DNA of 64,000 nucleotides from Gaertneriomyces semiglobifer (Eukaryota > Chytridiomycota > Chytridiomycetes > Spizellomycetales > Spizellomycetaceae). Positions 52,284 through 64,000 of the stretch are shown one piece after another; the first letter of the stretch is position 1, and each line of letters begins with the position of its first letter. The position numbers and the translations under genes are program-made. Location: the NCBI GenBank assembly GCA_025558075.1, contig JAHLKF010000003.1, positions 744,001 to 808,000 on the forward strand. The letters are read 5' to 3'. The notes under the pieces were generated by a model, which worked only from the letters and a program-made list of their open reading frames with translations, was not told where the DNA came from and did no database searches.

Positions 52284-55200
52284 TTATGCACTTGCCGCTC
52301 CGACGGCTCTCAATGCCCTCGCCTCCCACGCATACTCTTCTCGATCCACACCGTCTCCGAAGAAGCCTCCTACCAGGCCCTCAACGAAACCCCCCAGAAC
52401 ATTAAACCCCGGTAACCGCTGCGCCACACTGGGTATACGTCTACGCATCTCCTCGTGGACTACAACATCGCGCGGGTCTGCATGCTCCGGCGGTGGTTGA
52501 GTGGCGTCATGGCGTATCTGGGCGAATAGCGGATGGGTTGATTGCGGTGTATTGTTTGTTGCCAGAAGGAGTAAATGGTGTATTCGTGTCGTTAAGGGTA
52601 CGGAGCGGCTCTCCAAAGTCAAAGCATAAAGAAGATGTGCGGTTTGCTGTGCCGTCAGTGCATTGGGAGAAACCAGACCAAAAAAGAAGTATTCCATCTG
52701 CATGCCTAGCTCATCGAGAAGGCGAAGAATCTTGCTCTCCTCCTGTCAAAAACCATCAGTATTACAGAAAGTCCAGGAAAAATGCGGCGTACTTCTTGAG
52801 TCTTACCTCGTCCGTAAACACATCGCCGTTCTCAAGCATTGTAATCCTTACTTCTCGTGCTGTGGTCGTAAGCCCATTCAACATGCAGTACTGTAGGACC
52901 AGTCGATAGCATTCGCGCATCCATTGAGGGATAGCGCCTTTAGGTTCAGACGCCCAAATATTCAAAACGTTAATGATTCCCCAAATTTCCTGCACGTCCG
53001 CACCAATCAATAATCTTTCGATCACTGCTCTACTTTGAACACTGTCGACATCCGTGCCGACCTGTCGTCCCCAGATGGCGGAAACAATGCTCTGCACCTT
53101 CCATTTGCGGTACCGACTCGCGTCTTCTGCATTGTCGCAAAAGCAGTTGCGTAAAATATCGACAAGCGTGTCGGCTTTCGTAATATACCGGTACATGCCA
53201 TTCCGGTCGGAGAGAATGGCCAAAATGATATCTTCCAAAACAGATTTGATTGAGTCGCGTATATGCGGCATTGCATTCCCTGGGGCAGCTGAGGGCATTG
53301 AGCTGCCGTAAAGCTCGTCCCTCAATCGACTATTCCTTTGTTGTCCATTCGCGACAGCCTCATCGGCATGTGTGGGGACGTTTGGAACGAGGGCAGTTGA
53401 GCTCTGGTTGCTGTTCGCATCTGACTCGGTTCCCAGTGTCGGATTATCGGCAAAGCCAATATCCCAGCCACCGCCATCATGAGTACCTTCGGCAGCGCCA
53501 TCGGCGGTTCCCACAAATTCAGGAAGATCAATATCCCATCCGCTGTCCATGCTTGCTGCCGAACTAGATTGGTTTGACTCGCCTTTGGCATTTTGAATAT
53601 CCATTGGTAATGCTTCCGTTACTGCTGTGGGCGGAGGAAGATCTATATCCCATCCGCTGTCCATGCTTGCTGCCGAACTAGATTGGTTTAACTCGCCGTT
53701 GGCATCTTGAACATCCATTGGTAATGCTTCAGCTACTTTTGCGGGCGGAGGAAGATCTATGTCCCATGCCCCCCCGATGTCCCAGCCTGCCTCCTCCGAA
53801 GGCGTCACATGTAATGGCACTGGCTCACTTGCACTAACCTTGTTCGCGGTTGGCAAGTCGATGTCCCACCCTGCTTCCGAAGCTCTTTTGACGGGACTGG
53901 GCAGATCGATATCCCATCCATCTTCCCAGCTGTTATCCCATGCGTTTCCCTTTTCTGCCTTCATTTCGGCAACTGACGTCTTAAGAAACTCTTCGGAGGA
54001 TGCGATGCTGTCAATAACCCTTTCAACAGCTGACACCTCGTCATCCAAACCTTTCCGGAAAACATTATTGAGCCCCTTGCTTCCGAGACCAAACACACAC
54101 TTGATCACCTCCGTGTATATCGTTACGACATCCATATTTAACAGAGAACAGACACCAACAACGACAGTAGGAGATGCGGATGCGAGAACCATTCGCATGA
54201 CAGTTGACCGCAATTGAACTTCTTGCTGTTCTGTTGGAAGAACAAAGGCGTGTTCCAATTGCTGTACGCGCTCATGAGGTACTCGATCTCCAGTTTTTGG
54301 ATCCGAGAGTGATGACAAGCTTTCTATCACGGATAGTCGCTGTTCTAATCCTTGCAACGAATGTATCGGAGCGTCACTGTTCTTGAGTATTTCCAGTCCT
54401 CGGTGGACGATGTCTTTCCTGAACACTAGCGGTATGGCAGTCTTTGATCCCAGATATTCAATCGCCTCGACAAGGCTTTCTGTGTCAACACTTTCCATGC
54501 CGTAGATTAGCAAGCTAATATTTTTCGCTAACATCGCCTCATCCATTAGCTCCCAGTCCATTATATCAGACCAGTACTTCAAAAGACGGCCTAAAGCTAA
54601 TCTCACGTCGATGATGTTGACGACGATGTGCGACTCATCCTTGAAGGATGCCATGGGCCGACATAGTACGGCTTGGGAAATCACACTGGATATATCGATG
54701 GGCGTCATTCGGGTTAATGCTGGCTTCCATTGTGCTAATAACGGCTCTACTCCTTCCCACCCAGCCTTCAACATCCCTTTGAAATCAAGGCCTAGCTTGC
54801 GTCGTTGACACTCTTTCAATAAATTCCGTCGCCTTTCCAATTCCTGCTTACTCTCCACATCGAGCGCTAGCCTTTGAACGCTGGCATAGAACAAGCTCAA
54901 CGTGTCATAATCAGTACCGGACACCTCAGAGTGCCACTCGGCCACTTCGCCTTCCGCACCGTCAGCCTCAGTGGGGAGATTAGATAGTGAATCAACGGCC
55001 TGGAATACTTCTGATCGCAAATCCTCCGTAACTTTGGTAACTTTTCGGCCTTCAAAAACCGATCTCAGAAACGTCACGAGCGCTTCGCGCAAAGAAAACC
55101 CTTCAACTTGGTTGTTAATGAACTTTCTCCAATCTCCGTTTCGAGCGATTTTCAGGCAAAATTCTTTGCGATACGCCAAGTCAACATTCCATCGTGACTC

Positions 55201-58200
55201 TTCGACGTCCTCTCCCCACAACACGTGGAATTCATTAGCTTCCCGCTGTTGTTGGAGTTGCGTAGTCAGATGACGGATGAGCTCCAGAGTTGGGCGTAAC
55301 TCCTCCACAGGTTTCGAAGTGTGAGTACCCAGCTGGAAATCACCTCCTGTCATCTGCACCGCTGCGGCGTAGATGCCTACTGGTTGAAAACTCTTACAGC
55401 TTGTTGCTATTGAAGTAATATCCTCCAGGTCACAGCATGAGAGAATGCCAGCCGCTAACACAATGTCTTCATCCAAGACCTTCTCGGCAAGGTCTCTCGG
55501 TGACCCCAACGCCAAACGAGTGGATCGTTGATCGATTTTCTCGGTGCACAAAAGTCCGCCGGAATAAAAGCTGGAGGGCGTCAAAATCAATTCAACACCC
55601 TCATCCATGGTTCCCCCATTGAAAACCTCGACCACCCCTTCCACCTCTTCCACTGGACAAAGTTGAAGACACCACGACCTTAACTTCGCCCAATGGTTGG
55701 CACTCCACTCTGTTTTAATATTCTTCATGCTTTCGACTACATTTACGACACCCCTCCATCCCCACCTTCCTTCCAGCACTTTCTCGAGAAGATTCCAACA
55801 GATCTCCAGCTCGTGGTGATCCACAGCTTTCTGCGCGCATAATAGTCGAATGCCAGCTTCAACTTTCCCCTTTTCCAGTAAGCGCATTTTCTCCTTGTCT
55901 TCATCAACTTGTGCGACCGTTGTGGCCTCACTGGGTACATCTCCGATTTCCCTAATCCACAGAGCCGTTTCAATAAGCTTATCGCTCTCTCGCCACGCCG
56001 TGCTCCGCTCCGCAATCACCCGCTCGACCCATCCTTCACGCTTAGTACGCACCAACATCGGGATCGCGCTAGTATTCCATCGAACGGTCAACCGGTGCAC
56101 GGCGTGCATGAAATCCCATTCTCGTTGGAGAGGCACCGTTAGCGGGGCTACAGCCTCGAAGACTTCAAGACATTTCTTGGCATCCCGAGCGGAACCACTG
56201 GTCCAGTCGCCAGATTGGGCATTATCCCATAGCTCTCTAGTACAATCGAGAATCAGTTGCTCTAGCCGATCCAGCGGAAGAGCAAGACTTGAAACCAAGC
56301 GTTTGGCGACGGCAAACTCACAGGCTCGCATCAATTCGCCCACCAAAGCAAGCTCGACGTTACCAGTTCCCTCTACGGGCAATTGTAAAATGTCTCCCAA
56401 AGTCCTTAGATCTTTCAGAAGCTTTCCTCCAACTTCCACCTCGTCGTCAACGACGCTTCCCATAGTGCGGGATCTTGATTTCGCCTTCTTTCCGCGATTG
56501 TACCATCCCTTCTCGACGCCAGAACGCGCCATGATCATGACCAAGCGCTGCTTCTCCGACGCAAGCTCTTCCAATGCTTCCATATCGATGATGTCCTGCA
56601 TGCTCCTCTGGATGCTATAACTCGACAATATTTTCAAAGCCTCTACACGTTTTTCGAATGTCACGATATCAGAAAGTTCCGTGTCAGCAGAGATACTGGT
56701 AGGTAGGGGTACGGCAAAATCCCATCCCTCGTAGCCAGCCATCGCATCGTGGGCAACAGTGCTGTCCGTTTTCAGTATCGCCACCAAGCGCTCAAGTAAA
56801 TCAATATCCCCTACCCAATGGTTCGCGCAACTGATCGCCCAACTCTTCCATCCAGGTAATGAAATATTCCCATTCGCGCAGGCACCAAAAAGGTCTAACC
56901 ACGCGTCAGAGCCAGAAGAAACCATAGACTGTGCCCACTCCTTGATCTCTTGCAAGGCGATATCGCTCACAAAGGTGTCTTCAAACAAAGAGGCGTACTC
57001 CAAGGAAGTCTGAACTTTGCTTAGGATGGCTTTCGAGGGCGCGCCCAGCATGCCGTGTATAATATCGTTCTGCGACATGGTACGGACACGTTGTAAAGGC
57101 GTCGCATCGTTATTGATGACGTGCCATGCGCCTTCAACAGCTTTGATGTCGCGCCACAAGTCTTTAAAGCTCAACGTCTGGGCACTGGAAGACAAGGTCG
57201 GGATCGACATGGCTAACTGGCACCACTCCTGAGCTATCTCCAGCAGACCCAACGAAACACAGTGTTCAATACGACAGACGTACCACCCACTTACATCTAC
57301 TGTTTCCGCGTTCTCGCCAATGGGTTCGCCAACATCATCATCGACAAGTGCCAGTACCTCTGCAACATCTGAACTTTCGGTCCAATCCAATCGCCTGAAC
57401 GGCCTGGCATCTCGAATGATTCCAGGCGCGAGTCGTCGTACATGCTCTATGCTAACGGCTTCTGGTAACCAGTTCATGATAGGTAACCAGGTTTTGCGTA
57501 CGGCTTCGTTCCTATCATGCATAACATGCAGAGCATCCAATCTCTCGCTGGCAGCATAGAACTTACATAGCTCAACGAGATCAACGGACTTAAACCAGTG
57601 AAAATGAGATGTAAAGGACGGTGACGAACGCGGAGAATCAAGATACGGTCCCAATCCGTATATCAATGAATGCAATTCCAAAAGATCCAGGGTGCGTAAA
57701 ATGGACCGGCGATACATAGTCATCTCCAAAGCGGAAAGTCCTCCGCTATCAATATTGGCGCTTTCTGATGTATCATCTTCAGTGGCTAAACCTTTGCTTT
57801 TAGGGGATTCCAATAGCCTGTTAACTTCGTCTTCCAAGTCCTGTCGCGTCACTGAGTCTGTGACCCGCAATCCGAACTTGAGCACTTCCCTAACCTCGCC
57901 GGGTGAGATGGACCCACCGTCTCCCAAAGGCGCGCTTGGCCCTGATAGACAGGATTCCAAAACCCATCGTTTGTCCTGTATTTTCCGCAATGCGTCAACA
58001 CCCTCCCCATTTTCCCATCTGGCTTTCCATACATCGTCTTTTGGCAACTCATATCGTTCCGCCAAATCTAGCGCCTTATCATAAGCACCGGAGCGAATCA
58101 ATCGCTGGTAAGTTTCTTGAGGAGTAGTGCGAACAATCGAGCAGAGCGAAAATGTCCGCCGGCGCTGCCATCCAGCCTCATGCGACATGCCGCGCCGTTT

Positions 58201-60003
58201 CTGTTGCACCAGATCATCTTCTTCCCAGTGCCATAGGACTGTTTCAACGAGTCCCTTGAGTGGGCGCTTGACTATTTGTCCCACGCGTTCTAACACTCCT
58301 GGTTGGCCCAGTACTCCCTCTGAAGGTGAATCAAATTCGTGTACGTGCTCCGAAAGAATAAACAATCGGTCTTCTGGTATAGCGCAAGTCGCAGTAGAGG
58401 TTGCAGGGAACGTCGGCAAGGGCGATGACAAGGGAGATTGCAGCATATCCAAGGATAATAGTAAGACGTGGCCGTGCGACAAGGACAAGAAGAGAGTATC
58501 ATTGGTCAAAAAGGTGAAGGACACGACCTTGGCTGGAGTCTCCGCCAACGATTCAGCGCCATGATTCTCTGATACACTTTCACCATCGTGACCACCCCCT
58601 TCACCATTATTACTTAAGAATGCAAGAACCGCTTCCCGTCCCCAGTCGCTCTCCAATGTAACACCCTCGTTCGTCAATCTCCACAGTTTCATATTCCCGT
58701 TAAAGTCGCAAGTAGCTATACGATTGCTGTTAGGGGACAGAGCTATCTGGTGAATGGTGTCGTGGTACAGTCTTCTGCGACTGGGTAAAACAGAATCCAG
58801 GGTCAGAAATTTACGCACCAACCGCCGCCAAAGACCAACGTGAACATCGTCCAGTTCATCATCCGTTGGGTCATTACTATCAGAGTTCACCGTCTGCGGG
58901 TGTGCGGAGACATTCAACGGCCGGTAGTGCGGTTTTATCGGTGTCAAAGAAAACATCAGGACTTGACCGTCTTGAGGTAGCGCACGATTCCGTTTCCCGA
59001 CTACTATCAACCTTTTTTTCACAACATCCAAAGTGGCCGCACAGATAACGTCGAGCCATCTAGCTAGCCAAAACTTGTGCCAGAATATTACCTTTCCTTC
59101 ATGTTCCCGGCATTCACGTAATAGTTGGATGTCGGGATGGTTTACTGTGCTAGCTCGTCGCGTATGCATGGCCGGAATGTAGCTTGTCGTCGTTGGTGGC
59201 GGAAGATTATTTCCTAAATTATGCGCATTAAGCAGGTACGAGCGCAATACACCATCGTAAGTGATAGCGATGAGTTCGTGCGTGTAGAGATGGCCATCTA
59301 ACTCAATGGTATCCTGCTCATTCATCGATGACCGAGATGATGGTGGCACGAACAACAAAGCCGCAATTGGATCGACAAAGCCAACTCTTTCCTTCCTGCC
59401 TGATTGGCCAATCGCTGCCCAATCCACCTCAACAGGCTTGGTCGGTAACTGGGCTGTTAACGTGCTTTTCTCCTTCGTCCCTGCGATGATGGAGCACAAT
59501 AGCGCACCATCTGTGGCTCTTATGATGTTGATGTGTCCACTCGACGCAGAAAGAGCTATCATCCTGGAGTCAAAAGACCACTCGACTCGCCTCCAGCTCC
59601 CAAAAACGTCCCTCTCAAGCGGTACCACCTGCGTGGCACCAAACCCTTCCACACGCGAGCGAACTTCTAAGTGGTCATCCGTAAGCACGGCCAAATAGCC
59701 TCCACATGGCGATGGCGCTAATACCCAATTTGATCTAACGGTGGGTAATAGTTGAACTAATGCCGGCGGTATACTGGGTGAGATGATCAGTCCATCCAAT
59801 GTTCTCACAAGCTTTTCGGTAAGATTCCGGAGCAACCGTCCAGGTACAGCGCTGTATGAATGCTTCTCCCCCGCTAATGTCGTACTCGTTGGCGACGGGG
59901 CATCAAGCTGGTCATGGTTGGAATGCCATTCGTCTATTTCATGTCGTTCAAATAGAATCCTAGCTGCACGATCCTCCGCAATCAAAACATCTTGCTCGCC
60001 CAT
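52284..60003 (-). CDS. NBAS: NBAS / Sec39-family ER tethering protein (giant)
   Basis: Exons complement(52807..60003) and complement(52284..52742), 64-nt intron; 2551 aa. NBAS is the large subunit of the NRZ (Dsl1-type) complex that captures COPI vesicles at the ER through syntaxin 18. An N-terminal beta-propeller (residues about 70-500; SNWVLAPSPCGGYLAVLTDD, LSPNSNRIATCDFNGNMKLW) is followed by a long alpha-solenoid holding the Sec39 region (SGAYDKALDLAERYELPKDD, LLELHSLIYGLGP). Near the C-terminus (about residues 2020-2190) a disordered segment carries repeated GWDIDLP motifs, two units of it as a 114-bp tandem duplication. Length is close to human NBAS (2371). The start ATG at 60003 is followed by MGEQDVLIAEDRAARILFER. 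Confidence 0.9.
53521..53748 (-). repeat. 114-bp tandem duplication inside NBAS
   Basis: Units 53521-53634 and 53635-53748 (38 codons each) are about 90 percent alike and share the start of a third. Each encodes a SSAASMDSGWDIDLP block plus an EALPMD(I/V)Q-A-GE-NQS linker. Confidence 0.9.
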
Positions 60004-60445
60004 AGTCCTGACTTGCTAACTACAAGATGACTAACCTATAAGAATCAGCAATCATCCCATCAACTCCATCAATGCACGGCGCGCACGTAGTTAAAGTAAG
60101 TGTATGAGCGCTGTAAAGTCGACCGCGGGGTGATCGCACGCATCCGCTTATCGACTACGCCGCAAATGCATATTGATAAGAGCAGTAGCGCGCTGTCAGG
60201 CTCTCTTGGCTCACAGGTGAACCATACTTTGAAGCTGCACGTTCAGCGATCATTCCTATCACTGCGAGACTGGTTCAAGAACGGTATAATTGAGGGATAT
60301 TGCCTCGAACATCCGTGAAATCTTCACCCTCATGAAGCCGGCAACATTCGGTTCGGCATTCGGTATTAGCCAGGCAAAGCACCCACCTGACCATCACGAC
60401 TTTACAACTCCTCCAATTTGTATGTGCAGGAACGAAAAGTATCAA
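60004..60445. promoter_or_regulatory. NBAS upstream region
   Basis: 442 bp between the NBAS start and the tRNA-Phe gene; no repeat or gene seen. Confidence 0.4.
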
Positions 60446-60518
60446 GCTTCCTTAGCTCAGTTGGGAGAGCGTTAGACTGAAGATCTAAAGGTCCCGTGTT
60501 CAATCCACGGAGGGAGCA
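60446..60518 (+). tRNA. tRNA-Phe (GAA)
   Basis: 73-nt cloverleaf without intron. The acceptor stem GCTTCCT/AGGGAGC pairs (one G-U); the D stem is GCTC/GAGC; the anticodon stem TTAGA/TCTAA encloses CTGAAGA, anticodon GAA; the T stem CCGTG/CACGG has loop TTCAATC; the discriminator is A. A TTTCCTTTTT stretch follows as Pol III terminator (60524-60528). Confidence 0.95.
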
Positions 60519-60523
60519 TTTCC

Positions 60524-60528
60524 TTTTT
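60524..60528 (+). terminator. Pol III terminator of tRNA-Phe
   Basis: Five T residues six nt after the tRNA 3' end. Confidence 0.7.
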
Positions 60529-60827
60529 GCCTCCATTTCTTCACCTGTAAGAGCCGGGTCACGTGGTTGCTGTGCTTGGTCAGCACCGTAACGCGAGTTC
60601 AAACTTCGAATCGACCTCGAAAACTGAACCAAGACTCCATCGTTGAGGTAGAATCTTGGGTACCAGTGAGCGGTAGATCACATTGGAACTCGAGGTTAGC
60701 ATAGTTTGCGGTAGGTTGTGGTAGATTGTCGATTAGTGGACCTACTGTAAATACACAACGCTAAAGAATGAGCATCGGGCGACTGTTTGCCACTTAAGTC
60801 TGTGCGTTATGTTCTTCCGTGTGAAAG

Positions 60828-63800
60828 ATGAAGGTAATGAAGGATCCGCGCGATAGAAACGGCTCTGTCAGTAAGGTCCACCACTGAGTATATGGTTTAC
60901 TACAGATTTTATGTGTGGCCGAGAAGCCATCCATTGCAAAGTCTGTTGCTCAGCTCCTCTCCAATAACAACTGCAGAGCTGTGAACACCGAGAGCAAATA
61001 TATCAAGAACTATTGCTTTGATAGCACCTGGTTTGGACAGCCATGCCAGGTGGTAATGACTTGCGTGGTCGGTCATCTCATGGAGTTGGACTTCCCGACG
61101 GAGTATAGGAGCTGGAATGGAACTCCTATCCCGCGTCTTTTTGATGCACCCGTCAACAAGCTCGTCAAGAAGGTCCGTAGCCGGTAAGGACCAATCCAAT
61201 ACTAGTGCCACATTTTTAATATGGTTATTAGGAGCATGCCGGCATTGAAAACAATTTGCGCAAGGAAGCGCGATACGCTCGAACGCTAGTCATATGGACG
61301 GATTGCGACCGAGAAGGCGAAAACATCGGTGCAGAAGTAGTGGACGTTTGTATCAAGGCGAACCCCTCCTTACAAATCAAGCGCGCTCGGTTCTCCGTCA
61401 TTCAACGTCGGTATGTTCAGCGTCCTGTGCCGTGTACACTTTGCTTGGAATTGACTTGCGAGAATATCAGCGAAATTCAACAGGCGTGGAATTCACCTGT
61501 GGAACTGGACATGCGACAATCATACGCGGTTGACGCAAGATCTGAGCTCGATTTACGGATCGGTGCTGTGTTCACGCGCTTTCAGACACTGACGCTTAAA
61601 GCCGAGTTTGCTGACAAGCTAGGCGAGAATGCCATTATTAGCTATGGTACGGCGCGTGTATGGATAACCTTCTTTGAAAGCATTGACCTTATTCCGGAGC
61701 AGGGTCTTGTCAGTTTCCAACACTGGGATTCGTTGTTGAGCGTTTTCGCAGAGTGCAGCAATTTGTGCCTGAAGACTTCTGGAAATTAGAGATGACTGTT
61801 ACAAAAGATGGAGAGGCCGTCAACTTTGAGTGGGAGAGAGATCGCTTGTTTGATAAGCATTTGACCCTGGTGTTATACGAGAACTGTATGGACAACCCAA
61901 TGGCCACCGTGGTGTATAAGGAGACAAAGCCCAAATCAAAATGGTAATCCGTGCCTTCTCCATTTCCTTCGATCAGAACCTTATGCAGTACTCGTTGTTA
62001 GGGCACCACTCCCTCTTACAACAGTCGAGCTTCAAAAAGCAGGTTCGCGGTGCCTTCGCATGAGCGCCGACCGAATTATGACGGTAGGCAACGCTGAACA
62101 GTCAGCTGGCGATGCTGCATCTAAAAGTGACCGCGTGTACAGGTAGCTGAGAAGCTATACAATAAAGGTATCATCAGCTATCCACGCACCGAAACGGACG
62201 TCTTCGCGGACAATTTTCACTTGCATCCGCTGATTCAAGCGCAAGTGAATGACAGAAGATGGGGAAGTTACGCACAAAAGTACGTCGCCTGCTGGTGATC
62301 ATTTTTAAGTACTGATAGACTAACTAATATGACTGGCAGTTTGTTGAACGGAGCTTTTGTACGTCCCCGGAAAGGTCGAAGCGATGACCAGGCGCATCCT
62401 CCCATTCACCCAGTAAAGGAAGCTGCTGATTTGTCTCCTGAAGAGGACAGGGTGTACGATTACATCACGCGGCGTTTTTTGGCTTGTTGCTCAGCAGCAG
62501 CCAAAGGAGAGGAAACAGTAGTTAGGGCCATTGTCGGTGGCGAACGTTTTACGGCGAAAGGTGACTGAGTGATTCAAAGTTGTCATCTGAACAAGCGAAA
62601 CGACCGTCCTTACGTGATGGTATGCAGGACTGAACATCACGGAACGAAATTATCTTGAGGTGTTCACCTTTGATACGTGGTCCGGGCACACTATTCCGCA
62701 CTTTCAACGAGGGGAACGGATGATGCCCTCAAGGCTTGAAATGAACACAGGGCACACAACCGGGCCCAATCTGTTGACCGAAGCTGATTTAATCGGGTTG
62801 ATGGAAAAGAGCGGCATTGGTGGGTTACTTAGGAGTTAAAACTTTAATTTCTTCGTACCAATTCTGCCTGTAGGAACCGATGCGACCATTCATGAACATA
62901 TTAAAAAGATCATTGACCGTGAGTATGTCAACAAAGACGGGCCTGGAAATAGGTATTTCTGTCCCACTGTTCTTGGAATGGCGCTCATCGAAGCCTACGA
63001 CGAAATGGCACTCGATCTATCGCTTGCAAAACCGTACCTGAGAAGTCAGGTAAGTCTACCAGATCGCAACCATGTAGTGGTCGAAACTGATGCAGCGATT
63101 CACTAGATGGAAACAAACATGAAAGGAATTGCCGACGGTGGCAAAACGAAGCATGAGGTGATACAGGAATCAGTGGACATGTATCGAGAAGCTTTTTCGA
63201 TGGTATCTCAAAGGTCACGCATGCTGAAGGAGGTTGTGACTTGTACCGTGACTTCATGCACGGATATCTTCCACTCACTTTGGGATGCGCAGGTGGTTGG
63301 ACGGTATTTGAACGGTAACTTTGACACTGCTGGCCCGGTATGTGGTTGTTGAGAAATGCGAATGCTTTCCACATCGCTGATCGCCCAGTATCCCGTACAG
63401 GGCCGTGAGATACGATATAACAATGAGCCTTCCAACGATTATAATGAGTTGCCTCCACTACCTGGTGACGATGACTCGCCGCCTCCTCCTGGTCCGGCTC
63501 GACGCAGAGGAACGTCCACGACGGCCGCTCGCGGAAGATCCACAAGAGGGCGCGGCGCCGCACGTGGCAGCTCTACTGCCCCTGGTGCCTCCAGCTCTTC
63601 CTCGGGCACACGTGGAACAAGCGCATCGCGTGGCGCTCGAGGTGGTGGAAGTAGAGCCAGTCGGGGATCAGGTGCCTCGGCTACTCGTGGTAGAGATCCG
63701 CCTGGACGTGCTGGCCAGGGCAGGAAAACCGAGAACGGCAAGCCCAAGTGCGAATGTGATCTGTTCGCTACCGTCAAAGTGGTACGCAAACAGAACGAAA

Positions 63801-63946
63801 ATGAAGGTGCGTTGATTTCTGTTTCATGGATCAGCCTATCGCACAGAGAATCTGATGGGACTATATCAGGCCGAGAGTTTTACACGTGCGCGAAGGCTGG
63901 CAAGCAATGTCGTTTCTTTGCATGGGTTGATGAATGGAGCGGGTAG
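60828..63946 (+). CDS. TOP3: DNA topoisomerase III (TOP3A type)
   Basis: Type IA topoisomerase that with a RecQ helicase and Rmi1 dissolves recombination intermediates. Fourteen exons: 60828-60833, 60906-61172, 61232-61410, 61471-61646, 61703-61943, 62002-62083, 62143-62279, 62340-62560, 62628-62819, 62874-63049, 63107-63232, 63293-63337, 63401-63806, 63870-63946; introns 54-72 nt; 776 aa. Exon 1 encodes only Met-Lys. TOPRIM residues Glu8 (VAEKPSIAK) and Asp115, Asp117, Glu119 (WTDCDREGENIG) and the catalytic Tyr330 (ISYPRTET) are present. The C-terminus has an RG/Ser-rich linker (about 600-690) and one GRF-type zinc finger (CECDLFATV ... YTCAKAGKQCRFFAW). The C4 zinc fingers of animal TOP3A are not seen. 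Confidence 0.95.
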
Positions 63947-64000
63947 AGGCGTATGAAAGCACCCAGATATGCAATTAGGACGGGCGTGTCCCAAACCAGG

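Overview
The window is a eukaryotic nuclear segment, most likely from an early-diverging (chytrid-like) fungus. Evidence: protein genes are split by short GT-AG introns (mostly 53-80 nt, often with a CTAAC-like branch site); the first gene looks like Pex8, a peroxin known from fungi, ending in a peroxisomal targeting tripeptide; yet several genes (glutaminyl-peptide cyclotransferase, ZIP9-type zinc transporter, SPATA5L1/AFG2B-type ATPase, NBAS, CSN8) are missing or strongly altered in budding yeasts. The species cannot be named from sequence alone. Exon joins below were worked out by hand from reading frame, splice sites and family conservation.

Layout. 1-8.5 kb: C-terminal part of a Pex8-like gene (+), then RPL3/uL3, aminomethyltransferase GCVT, RRS1, an ABM-domain protein and a secreted GPI-type protein (all -). 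8.5-16.9 kb: gene-poor accessory zone with small unrecognised genes, a decaying duplicated ORF module, a perfect 35-bp palindrome inside an intron, and a repeat complex built around a tRNA-Trp gene. 16.9-31.4 kb: a disordered 565-aa protein (-), DNA ligase IV (+), SDE2 (-), exocyst SEC6 (+), RSA4/NLE (-) and NOG2 (-). 31.4-35.3 kb: accessory zone of tandem repeats and gene relics. 35.4-52.1 kb: ZIP9 (+), SNIP1-like FHA protein (+), BTB protein (-), glutaminyl cyclotransferase (+), synaptobrevin (-), a golgin-like coiled-coil protein (+), MAK11 (-), NDUFS7 (+), AFG2B/SPATA5L1 (-), prefoldin 4 (+), CSN8 (+). 52.3-64 kb: the giant NBAS gene (-), tRNA-Phe (+) and a 14-exon TOP3 gene (+).

Themes. 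Six genes act in large-subunit ribosome formation (RPL3, RRS1, RSA4, NOG2, MAK11, AFG2B). Another set serves membrane traffic (SEC6, synaptobrevin, golgin-like, NBAS). LIG4 and TOP3 serve genome maintenance. No operon-like logic is implied; several pairs share short divergent promoters (SDE2/SEC6, BTB/QPCT, synaptobrevin/golgin, MAK11/NDUFS7, AFG2B/PFD4).

The most unusual structure is at 14.9-16.9 kb: a 14-unit 63/39-bp minisatellite that reads as a decayed tandem expansion of the adjacent tRNA-Trp gene, followed by 239-bp units that each begin with tRNA-Trp sequence and carry a hairpin exactly antisense to the tRNA anticodon arm.
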